Below the pieces are notes generated by a model. It saw only the letters and a program-made list of their open reading frames with translations, had not been told where the DNA came from and did no database searches. A program made the position numbers and the translations under genes. From assembly GCF_900120005.1 (NCBI RefSeq), contig NZ_LT635450.1, forward strand, positions 308,996-372,995: a stretch of DNA of 64,000 bases. Reading direction: 5' to 3'. The stretch is from Holdemania sp. Marseille-P2844. GTDB lineage: Bacteria > Bacillota_I > Bacilli_A > Erysipelotrichales > Erysipelotrichaceae. Positions 1 through 7,665 of this stretch are shown here, in pieces; position 1 is the first letter of the stretch; each line of letters begins with the position of its first letter.

Positions 1-285
1 GCGGCACAGATCAAGGTACACGCTGCAGGGCAGCTGCTTGATTATCGTCTCGCCGGTTTCCAGCCGTACCGCCGCGCCATTGCCGCCGATAAAATTAAAA
101 TCAAAGCCCAATTTCTCCGCAATGACCGGATAATGATGCAGCCCCCGGGCTGTCGCAACCGCAAATTTATTGCCATGTTCCACCCAGCGTCTGACCGCAT
201 TCAGGTTGTCTTGAAGCTGGTTGGGATTGGGAGATTCTTTTCGTGGGTACAACGTTCCGTCTAAATCTGAGATTAACAGTTTCAT
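1..285 (-). CDS. HAD-superfamily (Cof-type) sugar/nucleotide phosphatase, N-terminal part
   Basis: The gene runs off the left window edge, so only the first 95 residues are visible. The protein opens MKLLISDLDGTLYPRK; the DxDGT nucleophile motif (Asp7 and Asp9) is the signature of HAD hydrolases. It is followed by a helix-rich stretch ending ATARGLHHYPV, the usual motif II region of Cof-like phosphatases, which hydrolyse phosphorylated sugars, flavins or PLP in the cytosol. The start is the ATG at 283-285, preceded by CAGGTAAAAG. It has its own strong promoter with a palindromic operator upstream. The substrate cannot be told from this fragment. Confidence 0.85.
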   Translation of the reverse strand, partial: MKLLISDLDGTLYPRKESPNPNQLQDNLNAVRRWVEHGNKFAVATARGLHHYPVIAEKLGFDFNFIGGNGAAVRLETGETIIKQLPCSVYLDLCR

Positions 286-365
286 CTTTTACCTGGGGTC
301 CAACGAGATGAATGGCTGCTTTCCCCTCGGGCCCTTCCTTTCCGAATTGTATCTATATAGACATG

Positions 366-404
366 TTCTAATTAGAATATACTATATTCCTTCATTCCCG
401 TCAA
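366..404 (-). promoter_or_regulatory. Promoter with palindromic operator for the HAD gene
   Basis: On the minus strand a TTGACG box (399-404) is separated by 17 bases from TATATT (376-381). A perfect 12-bp palindrome TTCTAATTAGAA (366-377) overlaps the -10 box and the start site, a typical place for a repressor. About 85 bases of leader separate it from the HAD start codon. Confidence 0.65.
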
Positions 405-440
405 TTCCTGTTTACGAAGATTGAATAAATAACGGAAGTA

Positions 441-1025
441 TTACAAAGTTTCAACAAAGTGGTTGTCATAGCTGTCCCAATATTTACGGTATACCCGGCC
501 ATCGTTTCCATCTAAATTGAGCTGATACATTCTGAATGTAACCAGAAAGTTCTTTGGCTGCCACATTTCTTCATAAGAATATTGATAACGCATCCCAACT
601 GCCTGCATGACATGGCCGCTGCGCGGATTATTTACGTCATGCGTGGCCGTGACGTAGGGAAAACCGTCTTCTTGCACCTGATGAATCACCGCCCGGGCTG
701 CTTCTGCGGCAATTCCGCGATGCCAGAATTCGCGGCGTAAACCATATCCCAGATCATGGCTCTCGCCCGTGCTTACATGGATATAACCAATCGGAATTCC
801 GTCGCTTTTCAGACAAATCGCATAAGCATAGCCCTGCGGCTTTGCATAAACCGAAACAAAGTTCTCCTCGTAAAAAGTCTTCGCTTCAGCAACGCTGGTC
901 AGCGGATACCACGGCAGGTATGTATTGACTTCTTTGTCGCTGAAAATGGCATAGATTGCGGAAATATCCTGTTCTGTGAATTTCCTTAACCGCAGACGTT
1001 CTGTCTCCAATTCCGGTGTGTTCAT
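441..1025 (-). CDS. GNAT-family N-acetyltransferase (RimJ/RimL type)
   Basis: A 194-residue cytosolic acetyltransferase. It begins MNTPELETERLRLRKFTEQD, the typical first strand of RimJ/RimL-like GNAT enzymes, and carries the LGYGLRREFWHRGIAAEA segment that matches the acetyl-CoA pyrophosphate loop (Q/RxxGxG/A). These enzymes move acetyl from CoA to amino groups of proteins or small molecules; the substrate here is unknown. An ATG 21 bases further upstream lacks a ribosome site. The chosen ATG is preceded by GGAGGAAGGA, so it is preferred. The gene lies alone, with a possible TATAAT -10 box upstream around 1070. Confidence 0.85.
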   Translation of the reverse strand: MNTPELETERLRLRKFTEQDISAIYAIFSDKEVNTYLPWYPLTSVAEAKTFYEENFVSVYAKPQGYAYAICLKSDGIPIGYIHVSTGESHDLGYGLRREFWHRGIAAEAARAVIHQVQEDGFPYVTATHDVNNPRSGHVMQAVGMRYQYSYEEMWQPKNFLVTFRMYQLNLDGNDGRVYRKYWDSYDNHFVETL

Positions 1026-1249
1026 TCCTTCCTCCCCTTCTCTCATATTAAGTCTTTTGTCTTAATTATACGCAATGATTATGTCTATGAAAAATCATTC
1101 TTTCCGCAGCCCGTGATTTTCATCATAATCAAAGTCTTCCCTGTCCGTATTCTTTGAACTTTTCAGTCAGCTTTAACTATTACTGACTGATTTATCCATG
1201 TCTGATTCAATAATAGGGTAGAGGGAAAATAAATTTCGCCCCTCCCATT

Positions 1250-1280
1250 GCACCGTACGTACGGATCTCGTATACGGCGC
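1250..1280 (-). ncRNA. Group II intron domain V (catalytic hairpin)
   Basis: Minus strand GCGCCGTATACG..., a hairpin whose outer arms are GCGCCGTA and TACGGTGC. It is followed directly by a GC-rich domain VI stem (GGGAGGGG... CCCTCTACCC). The CGC at the base stands at the place of the catalytic triad. Confidence 0.8.
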
Positions 1281-1296
1281 TACATATGTATTGCTG

Positions 1297-2595
1297 TCAC
1301 GAATAACTTAGATAGTACTCTAAAGGATTGACTAAGCCTTGTCTTTCCTTTTTCTTTATGGCTAGTATTCTGGGATTTAAGATGTAGTTTACCACATTCA
1401 TTCCACATCTTCGATACCATCCTAGTCTTGAATTTGCTACTTTAAATATGTCTTCCTCTGTAAAGGAAAAATTTTGCAGTTTATTCAGTCTTTGCAGATT
1501 TATATAAATCCGTTTCGGTATCTTCCATTGCTTAATAATAACCACTCTTATTTTGTGTCTTAACCATTGTCCGAATTTATCCAAGAATTGTTTCATACTT
1601 CCGATACGGAAATAGTTTATCCATCCTCGTATAATTTGGTTTATTCTTTTAAATGTCTCTGCTAATGGTCTTGCTACTGCGTGTTTCCGTTTTAGTATTT
1701 CTTTGATTTTCATGCATAACTTCGCTTTCCTGTTATCGCTTGGCCTACACTTCCATCCCATACTTCCTTTCCAGAACGTAAAACCTAGAAAATTACTTTT
1801 CGTCGGTCTTACGATTTTGGTCTTTGTCGCACTCACTTTTAAGAATAGTTTTCTTTCTAGCCACCATGTGATTGATTTCATTACTCTTTCTGCTGCCATT
1901 TCGCTCTTTACGAAGATGTTACCATCATCAGCGTACCTCACAAAGCGCAGCCCTCTCTCTTCAAGTTCTTTATCAAGCTTATCTAAATATATATTTGATA
2001 GTACTGGACTGAGTGGTCCTCCTTGTGGTACTCCTGCTTCATTTGGACTTACTAGTCCATCTTCCATAACTCCTGCTTTTAAGAACGAACGTATCAGATG
2101 CAGTATTTCTCTTTCATTCACATGTTCTCTAAGTATTGAGATTAACTTGTCATGATGTACTGTATCGAAATATTTTTCTATATCTATGTCAATAACCCAT
2201 TCGTATCCTTCGTTTAGATATTCTAATACTTGTTCCATCGCATTATGTGCACTTCTATTGGGGCGAAACCCATAACTGTTTTCACTGAAATGTGGTTCAT
2301 ATATTTCGCTCAGTATCTGCGCTAATGCTTGTTGTATTACTCTATCTGTTACTGTCGGTATACCTAGCGGTCTTTGCTTTCCATCTGCTTTTGGTATATA
2401 GACTCTCCTTACTGGCTTTGGTTTATATTTCATATTCATGATTGCGGTTATAATTTCCTCTCCATGTATTTCAAAATATTTGTCAATTTCTTCCACCATC
2501 ATGTTATCAACACCCGGTGCGCCTTTGTTACTCTTGACTTTCTTTATCGCCAGTTCCATATTTCTTTTACTTAGCATCTTTTCTATCAATCTCAT
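1297..2595 (-). CDS. ltrA: Group IIC intron-encoded reverse transcriptase/maturase
   Basis: A 432-residue protein that splices its own intron RNA and reverse-transcribes it at the target. Reverse transcriptase blocks run from about residue 60 to 300, with the RT2-RT4 motifs QGGPLSP at 191 and YADD at 221-224. A group II maturase (X) domain follows around 340-420. There is no C-terminal HNH endonuclease, as expected for class C. The length is normal for the class, the frame is intact and GAGGAGGAACAGCGA precedes the ATG, so the intron may still be active. Confidence 0.95.
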   Translation of the reverse strand: MRLIEKMLSKRNMELAIKKVKSNKGAPGVDNMMVEEIDKYFEIHGEEIITAIMNMKYKPKPVRRVYIPKADGKQRPLGIPTVTDRVIQQALAQILSEIYEPHFSENSYGFRPNRSAHNAMEQVLEYLNEGYEWVIDIDIEKYFDTVHHDKLISILREHVNEREILHLIRSFLKAGVMEDGLVSPNEAGVPQGGPLSPVLSNIYLDKLDKELEERGLRFVRYADDGNIFVKSEMAAERVMKSITWWLERKLFLKVSATKTKIVRPTKSNFLGFTFWKGSMGWKCRPSDNRKAKLCMKIKEILKRKHAVARPLAETFKRINQIIRGWINYFRIGSMKQFLDKFGQWLRHKIRVVIIKQWKIPKRIYINLQRLNKLQNFSFTEEDIFKVANSRLGWYRRCGMNVVNYILNPRILAIKKKERQGLVNPLEYYLSYS

Positions 2596-3134
2596 TCGCT
2601 GTTCCTCCTCTACTCGTAGATTTATCCAAGACCATCCCCACTACTTTCCTCATCAATGATTACGATTCATTGTTTCAGAGTATCCTCATTTTCGGATTGC
2701 TTGAACATTTTCTCATAGTGATTCACACTATACATACATTAAGTCCTTCGTTATCTAGGCTGGATAACTAATATGACCTCAGCTGACTTCTTGTGATAAA
2801 CCTTTTTCGACCGATGCTACCATCCCTGATTTTAAAGTTTATTGGACTTCATCGTTCACAAGACCTCCCGGGGTAAGACATACATCTCTTTCCTATCTTC
2901 ACAAGTTCCTGATTTACTGTCTTGGTTTTACGTTTACCTTTTGGACTTTGGTTTGTTTCGCAACCTTATCCACCATTTAGCCTCATCAGGTTTCTGTTCG
3001 TAACCTCGAAGATTTTGCTACACCACTTCCTTCACCCTTAACATCACTGCTAACGACTTGTGGTTCACTACACTTGGCGGTAAATACCCGTGGTTGGATT
3101 TTCACCAACTAGATGTATGCCATGCCCGGCACAC

Positions 3135-3167
3135 GAAAAAAGGCCGGATACCTTAAGTATTCGGCCT
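3135..3167 (-). terminator. tRNA-Lys terminator, 5' exon of the intron
   Basis: Minus strand AGGCCG-AATACTTAAGGTATC-CGGCCT followed by TTTTTC. The intron begins at the very next base, so the hairpin itself is the insertion target. Confidence 0.9.
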
Positions 3168-3180
3168 GTTCGTAAGCAAA

Positions 3181-3256
3181 TGGTGTCCTCTTAGGGACTC
3201 GAACCCTAGACCCACTGATTAAGAGTCAGTTGCTCTACCAACTGAGCTAAGAAGAC
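3181..3256 (-). tRNA. tRNA-Lys (CTT)
   Basis: A 76-nt cloverleaf: acceptor arms GTCTTCT and AGAGGAC, D-arm TAGCTCAGTTGGTAGAGCA, anticodon loop CTCTTAA (anticodon CTT), T-loop GGTTCGAGTCC and an encoded CCA end. The acceptor pairs include one G-T. Confidence 0.96.
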
Positions 3257-3288
3257 ATATATATCAACAGCAAGATTTTAGCAAAATC

Positions 3289-3317
3289 ATCTTATCACAC
3301 CTGACGGCGGAATGCAA
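3289..3317 (-). promoter_or_regulatory. Promoter of tRNA-Lys
   Basis: TTGCAT (3312-3317), a 17-base spacer, then TAAGAT (3289-3294) on the minus strand, about 33 bases upstream of the tRNA. Confidence 0.7.
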
Positions 3318-3444
3318 TGTTTTGTTGAAAGCTTCCCAATTTTCAGGCGCTTTCTCTTGCCGTGCTTTGATATTATATTCCAGCACTCTAAGAAATGCAA
3401 GTCTTTTTTCTTTTTTTACAAATTTTTATGCACAAGTGAATTGA

Positions 3445-3458
3445 AAAAGTAAACGCAG
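3445..3458 (+). repeat. IS30 left inverted repeat
   Basis: AAAAGTAAACGCAG, the exact complement of 5107-5120. Confidence 0.65.
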
Positions 3459-3570
3459 CCTTAAAGCAAAAAGAAATTGCATTTACTTTTGCAAAGACGC
3501 GGACTGCATTTACTCGTGCAAATGAGTTATAGTCATCTTGTATCTCCCTGTCCAGATAGGAGTCCTCATT

Positions 3571-4878
3571 ATGAGCCACTTAACTTTGCAAGATCGGATT
3601 ACGATTCAATCCGAGTTGAATCAGGGTTCTTCTTTCAACACGATTGCTCGTTTGATTTCCAAGAGTCCTACCACTCTCTCCCGTGAAATTCGAAATCATC
3701 TGCTGATTCGCGATCGTTCTTCTTACCCTCAGTCTCGCATGATGAACGATTGCCTCCATCGCTTTGAATGCCGGCTAAAATTTGTCTGTCAGCCTCAGTG
3801 CCATTTTCAAAAGGGGAATTGTCGTTTTTGTGGTCATTGTTTCCGGGTTTGTCATGATTATGAAAAAGAGTGCTGTCCTTCTCTCTCTCATCCTCCTTAT
3901 GTTTGTAATGGCTGTCGGCAGCGTCAGCGCTGCTCCCTGGAACAACGTGATTATAAGGCAGCAGAAGCCCACCAGGAATATCGGCAGAGGCTCGTTGAAA
4001 CCCGTTCTGGATTTAATTTAACCGAAGCTGAATTGGCTTTGATTCAGCGGGAGCTTACTCCGCTTATTAAAGAGAATAAACAATCCGTACATCATGCTTG
4101 TCTGGTTAAAGCTGATATTCTCCCTTGTCATGAGAAAACCATTTATAATCTCATTGACGCCAACCTGCTTCCCGGTATCAAAAATTTAGATTTGCCTCGA
4201 AAGTGCCGCTTAAAACCTAGAAAATCAGGGCGGAAAGAACATAAGGTCGATAGTCAATGTCGGATTCACCGAACTTATGCAGACTACCTGGACTTCGTTC
4301 AAGCTCATCCGGATGTCTCCGTTGTAGAGATGGATACTGTTGAAGGGATTAAAGGCGGTAAGGTGATTCTCACGTTTCTCTTCAAGTCCTGCAATCTTCA
4401 ATTATTCTTCCTGGCCGACCACCATACCTCTCAAGCTACAATTCAACAGATGGATCAACTTTATGAACAACGATTCGGTCCTGAGTTATTCAAGAAAATA
4501 TTTGAAGTCATCCTGACGGATAATGGCTCCGAATTTTCCAATCCGACGGCGATTGAAAACGATGCCTTCCATCAATCCAGGTCTCGTTTATTCTACTGTG
4601 ATCCCGCTGCTTCCTATCAAAAAGGGACTTGCGAGAATAACCATGAAATGTTGCGCAGATTCTATCCTAAAGGATCATCTTTCGATCAGTTAACACAAGA
4701 TGAATTGAACCTCATTTCAAGCCATATCAATTCTTATAAAAGAAAAAGACTGAATGATCACTCGCCTCTTGAGTTATTCAGTCTTCTCTTCGGGAACGAA
4801 ACGCTCGATAAATTAGGGCTTGTTTCCATCGCTCCTGAAAGCGTTTGCCTTTCCCTCCGGGGTTTGTTCAACAAATAA
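3571..4878 (+). CDS. IS30-family DDE transposase with a cysteine-rich region
   Basis: A 435-residue transposase. An N-terminal helix-turn-helix (residues 1-45, LTLQDRITIQSEL...TLSREI) resembles that of IS30. Residues 61-121 contain 13 cysteines in CxxC-like spacing, probably a zinc-binding insert as seen in longer Firmicute IS30 members. The RNase H-fold core has Asp255 (VVEMD), Asp317 (ILTDNGSEF) and Glu355 (TCENNHEMLRR) as catalytic residues. The start at ATG 3571 follows GATAGGAGTCC; an earlier in-frame start at 3538 has no ribosome site. The frame is intact, so the element may be active. Confidence 0.93.
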   Translation: MSHLTLQDRITIQSELNQGSSFNTIARLISKSPTTLSREIRNHLLIRDRSSYPQSRMMNDCLHRFECRLKFVCQPQCHFQKGNCRFCGHCFRVCHDYEKECCPSLSHPPYVCNGCRQRQRCSLEQRDYKAAEAHQEYRQRLVETRSGFNLTEAELALIQRELTPLIKENKQSVHHACLVKADILPCHEKTIYNLIDANLLPGIKNLDLPRKCRLKPRKSGRKEHKVDSQCRIHRTYADYLDFVQAHPDVSVVEMDTVEGIKGGKVILTFLFKSCNLQLFFLADHHTSQATIQQMDQLYEQRFGPELFKKIFEVILTDNGSEFSNPTAIENDAFHQSRSRLFYCDPAASYQKGTCENNHEMLRRFYPKGSSFDQLTQDELNLISSHINSYKRKRLNDHSPLELFSLLFGNETLDKLGLVSIAPESVCLSLRGLFNK

Positions 4879-5106
4879 AGAATAGACACAGGGAGATCCA
4901 TTGACAAGCCAGCCTAAGAACGAATTTAGCACCTGCATTTACTCAACGAAATAAATTGCATTTCGCTAAATATCTTTTCTTGTACCCTTTTTTATCTGGT
5001 TTCTACGGATATTTTAACACTTTTCCCTCATTATCTGGCTCTTTTTTTGTTTCCTTTTACTCTGTTTCTCCTTTTACTCTGCCCCGATACACATTTTCTT
5101 CTTTAC

Positions 5107-5120
5107 CTGCGTTTACTTTT
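5107..5120 (-). repeat. IS30 right inverted repeat
   Basis: CTGCGTTTACTTTT on the plus strand, the exact complement of the left repeat. Confidence 0.65.
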
Positions 5121-5295
5121 ACTATTGACCATTTTTATGCACAGGTAATTTGAAAACGTCAGCGACAGGAATCATTGCGTTAACTTGGACAAAAGAGACC
5201 GTTTCCCTTCTGGCCGACGATTCCTTTATTCACAGATTCCACCGTTTATCCGGCTTTAACAAAGCATCGTGTTTTTTATTTTTTGTTTTGACCAA

Positions 5296-5320
5296 AAACA
5301 AAAAAGCCCTTGCGGACTTT
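5296..5320 (-). terminator. Terminator of the tRNA-Asn/tRNA-Glu unit
   Basis: Minus strand AAGTCC-GCAA-GGGCTT followed by TTTTGTTTTT. Confidence 0.8.
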
Positions 5321-5330
5321 TCATTTTTAA

Positions 5331-5407
5331 TGGTGACTCGTACGAGATTCGAACTCGTGAATGACGCCGTGAAAGGGCGCTGTGTTAAGCCACTTCACCA
5401 ACGAGCC
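5331..5407 (-). tRNA. tRNA-Glu (TTC)
   Basis: A 77-nt cloverleaf with acceptor arms GGCTCGT and ACGAGTC, anticodon stem CGCC/GGCG with loop CTTTCAC (anticodon TTC), T-loop AGTTCGAATCT and an encoded CCA end. Confidence 0.96.
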
Positions 5408-5415
5408 AAAAAAAA

Positions 5416-5491
5416 TGGCGCCTAAAACAGGGCTCGAACCTGTGACCTAACGGTTAACAGCCGTTTGCTCTACCGACTGAGCTATTTAGGC
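5416..5491 (-). tRNA. tRNA-Asn (GTT)
   Basis: A 76-nt cloverleaf with acceptor arms GCCTAAA and TTTAGGC, anticodon loop CTGTTAA (anticodon GTT), T-loop GGTTCGAGCC and an encoded CCA end. It is separated from tRNA-Glu by 8 bases and so is cotranscribed with it. Confidence 0.96.
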
Positions 5492-5503
5492 GTTTGCTTA
5501 ATT

Positions 5504-5532
5504 ATAATATCATAAGCCTTAAGGGTATGCAA
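5504..5532 (-). promoter_or_regulatory. Promoter of tRNA-Asn/tRNA-Glu
   Basis: TTGCAT (5527-5532), 17 bases, TATTAT (5504-5509) on the minus strand. Confidence 0.7.
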
Positions 5533-5587
5533 GCACTTTTTTTCGTTTTTTAAATTTTTTTAATTCCATTTTTTAACATTTCTCAAA

Positions 5588-5615
5588 GGAAAAGTCTGCC
5601 CGGATCCGGGCAGAC
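5588..5615 (-). terminator. Terminator of the first MATE gene
   Basis: A perfect 22-base palindrome GTCTGCCCGGA/TCCGGGCAGAC (5594-5615), followed on the minus strand by TTTTCCTTT. Confidence 0.88.
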
Positions 5616-5625
5616 CACCGCTGTT

Positions 5626-6990
5626 TCAAAATTGCGTTAAATTGACGACCCATTTCTCTTTCCGCACTAACGAATAGGCGATCACCAGCTTCAGAATATC
5701 CGTCATCTGTCCGATGACATACAACACCAGAATATCAACGCCGGTAAAATAGGTGAAGCAGCAGATCAGCGGAATGTTCACCGTCCACATATAGCCCGAA
5801 TCCATAAACAGAGTCGAACGCGTATCGCCGCCGGCGCGCAGAATGAAGTAGCACTGCGTGTTGCCCATATAAATCCAGAACATCACCGACATGATCCGCA
5901 GCACGTCCACCGCAACCTGCTTGGCGGTAGGCGACACCTGATAGAAATGCGGAACGACAAACGAAGAACCAAACATCAGAACCGCGAACAACAAGGAAAG
6001 CATGACGCTGAAGCCCAGCAGCTGATAACCATGATCGCGCGCTTCGTCCAGCTTGTTCGCACCCAACGGCTGCGAAACCAGAACCGTCGTCGCTGCGGCC
6101 ATCCCGCCGAACAGCACGAAGAAGATATCGCCGATCGTATTCGCAATCGAATAACCGGACATGACCTCCGGTCCGCGCGTCGCATAGAACTTGAACAACG
6201 TCGCCATTCCCAGCGACCACATGACTTCGTTGAGCGCCAACGGCGCCGCCTTGATCAGAATGCTGCGGGCCAGCTGGCCGGGAACGTGGAACAGCTGCGC
6301 CAATTTGGTTTTAAACGGCAGATCCAGCTTCGTCAATACGATCAGCAGCACGGCCGCTTCCAGCACCCGGGCGATCAACGTCGCGATCGCCGCGCCCTCA
6401 ACACCTAAGCGCGGAAAACCGAAATTCCCGAAGATCAGACAATAGTTCAGCACCGTGTTCGTCAGCACCGCCCCGGCGCTGATCACTAACGGAATTCTGG
6501 TTTCCCCCACCGCCCGCATCGCGCTGGAAATCCCCAATGACAACGCCATCGGCAAAAACGTAAACGCCGCAATCCGCATATAGGCGCTGCCCAGCTGAAT
6601 GATCACCGGGTCGCCCGTAAAGAAATGCACAATCTCCTGCGGCGCCAGAATCCCCAGGATGAAGAACGGGATCATGATCGCATACGCGCTTAAGATCGAG
6701 AACCGGAACGATTGCTTCATTCGTTCCTCATCCCGCGCCCCGAAGAACTGTGCGATGAAGATCGCCGCGGCCGCCAGCACGCCGTTGGTCCCATAGGTCG
6801 CGATAATATAGAACCGATTGACCGCCGCGACGCCGCCCAGCGCCGCATCCCCCAGCTGGCCGACCATTAAATTATCGACAAGGTTAACCGAACTGGTGAT
6901 CAGCTGCTGCATCATCAACGGGACCGCCACAGCCAGCGCCAGCTTGTAAAACTGCCGCGTTCCGAAAAACTTCGAGAATCTTTTTTTCAT
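5626..6990 (-). CDS. MATE-family efflux transporter
   Basis: A 454-residue inner-membrane protein with about twelve hydrophobic segments arranged as two six-helix halves. The first begins LAVAVPLMMQQLITSSVNLVDNLM, the typical first helix of MATE (NorM/DinF-like) exporters, which push cationic drugs or metabolites out in exchange for Na+ or H+. The start ATG is preceded by GGGAGGAAGGG. A strong terminator follows. About 200 bases separate it from the upstream deoxyribosyltransferase-like gene, so it probably has its own promoter. It is one of three MATE genes in this window; the substrate is unknown. Confidence 0.92.
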   Translation of the reverse strand: MKKRFSKFFGTRQFYKLALAVAVPLMMQQLITSSVNLVDNLMVGQLGDAALGGVAAVNRFYIIATYGTNGVLAAAAIFIAQFFGARDEERMKQSFRFSILSAYAIMIPFFILGILAPQEIVHFFTGDPVIIQLGSAYMRIAAFTFLPMALSLGISSAMRAVGETRIPLVISAGAVLTNTVLNYCLIFGNFGFPRLGVEGAAIATLIARVLEAAVLLIVLTKLDLPFKTKLAQLFHVPGQLARSILIKAAPLALNEVMWSLGMATLFKFYATRGPEVMSGYSIANTIGDIFFVLFGGMAAATTVLVSQPLGANKLDEARDHGYQLLGFSVMLSLLFAVLMFGSSFVVPHFYQVSPTAKQVAVDVLRIMSVMFWIYMGNTQCYFILRAGGDTRSTLFMDSGYMWTVNIPLICCFTYFTGVDILVLYVIGQMTDILKLVIAYSLVRKEKWVVNLTQF

Positions 6991-7191
6991 TTTTCCCTTC
7001 CTCCCTCTTTGAAATCAATGGTATCAGTTTATCATACTTTTCAAAGAAGGTCATCCTTCCCTTGAAGCAAACAGAAAAAGCCGCGGTTTCAGCTTCCTGC
7101 CGCTCTCTTCCGCCGCTCTTTCCTTTTCTGATAGATATTGTTTGAATTTCCGGCTTTTGCCGGACTACCGTTTGATTCCTCAGGCTTACGC

Positions 7192-7665
7192 TCAGCCTTC
7201 CAGATCCTTCAGGAACTGATCGCACGCCTGATCAAAGCTTGAATACGTCTGAATTCCGTTGGCTTTCAAGCCGCCGATCACAAACGCGTTGTAGCCGATC
7301 GGACAATCCAGGCCGGATGCCTGATTGCGTCCGATCCGGGAATCGGAGTACACCGGGTACAGCTGGATCGGCTTGCCGCTCAGCTTCTTCTCCAACAGAA
7401 TGCCCAGCGCCATGTGGCTGCCGGTATCTTCATTCGCCAGATCCAGGAACACGTGCGTCGCTTCGCACTGGAAATGATAATCGGCTTCAAAGATCGCTGC
7501 CGGCGTCGACGCGCCGCCTTCGTTTAAAGGCAGGTCGATCGGATTGACAAGCTGAACATCGACATCCCGCTTTGCCAGTTCCTGACGCAGCCGTTCCCCT
7601 TCCTTCCGGCGCTGATATTGATCGGCTTCGGTAAACAGCGGGCCGACAAGATAGACCGTGATCAT
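7192..7665 (-). CDS. Nucleoside 2-deoxyribosyltransferase-like protein
   Basis: A 157-residue cytosolic protein beginning MITVYLVGPLFTEADQ, the phosphate-binding first strand of the nucleoside 2-deoxyribosyltransferase family (transfer of deoxyribose between bases, nucleotide salvage). The segment DLANEDTGSHMALGI sits where family members carry their conserved acidic/Gly substrate loop, although it is less canonical than the usual D-x-x-G-T form. The start overlaps the stop of the upstream peptidase gene by the ATGA arrangement (7662-7665), so the two are translationally coupled. It could instead bind a nucleotide without transferase activity. Confidence 0.75.
   Translation of the reverse strand: MITVYLVGPLFTEADQYQRRKEGERLRQELAKRDVDVQLVNPIDLPLNEGGASTPAAIFEADYHFQCEATHVFLDLANEDTGSHMALGILLEKKLSGKPIQLYPVYSDSRIGRNQASGLDCPIGYNAFVIGGLKANGIQTYSSFDQACDQFLKDLEG

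Larger units (their letters stand above)
1213..3134 (-). mobile_element. Group IIC intron, apparently full length
   Basis: The element reads on the minus strand. The 5' end starts GTGTGCCGGGCATG at 3134, fitting the GUGYG consensus. Domains I-III fill 3134-2600, the open reading frame of domain IV is 2595-1297, domain V is 1280-1250, and the 3' end is CTACCCTAT at about 1213. Domain V carries CGC where most group II introns have AGC, which is known for class C. The 5' exon is the rho-independent terminator of a tRNA-Lys gene, and class C introns are known to insert just behind terminators. The exact 3' boundary may be off by one or two bases. Confidence 0.88.
3445..5120 (+). mobile_element. 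IS30-family insertion sequence
   Basis: A single transposase gene is bounded by a 14-bp perfect inverted repeat AAAAGTAAACGCAG (3445-3458; complement at 5107-5120). The related motif YTGCATTTACT recurs inside the ends (3477, 3504, 4933), like transposase-binding repeats. No short target duplication is evident. An imperfect 26-bp direct repeat beginning ATTTTTATGCACA lies at 3422-3447 and 5131-5156, so the true ends could be slightly different. Confidence 0.75.

Noticed and set aside
221-424. A 67-codon plus-strand frame upstream of the GNAT gene
   Set aside because: It overlaps the HAD gene start and its promoter on the other strand and has no ribosome site.
3422-5156. The 26-bp direct repeats as the target duplication of the IS30 element
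   Set aside because: They are imperfect, too long for IS30, and the left copy overlaps the inverted repeat.
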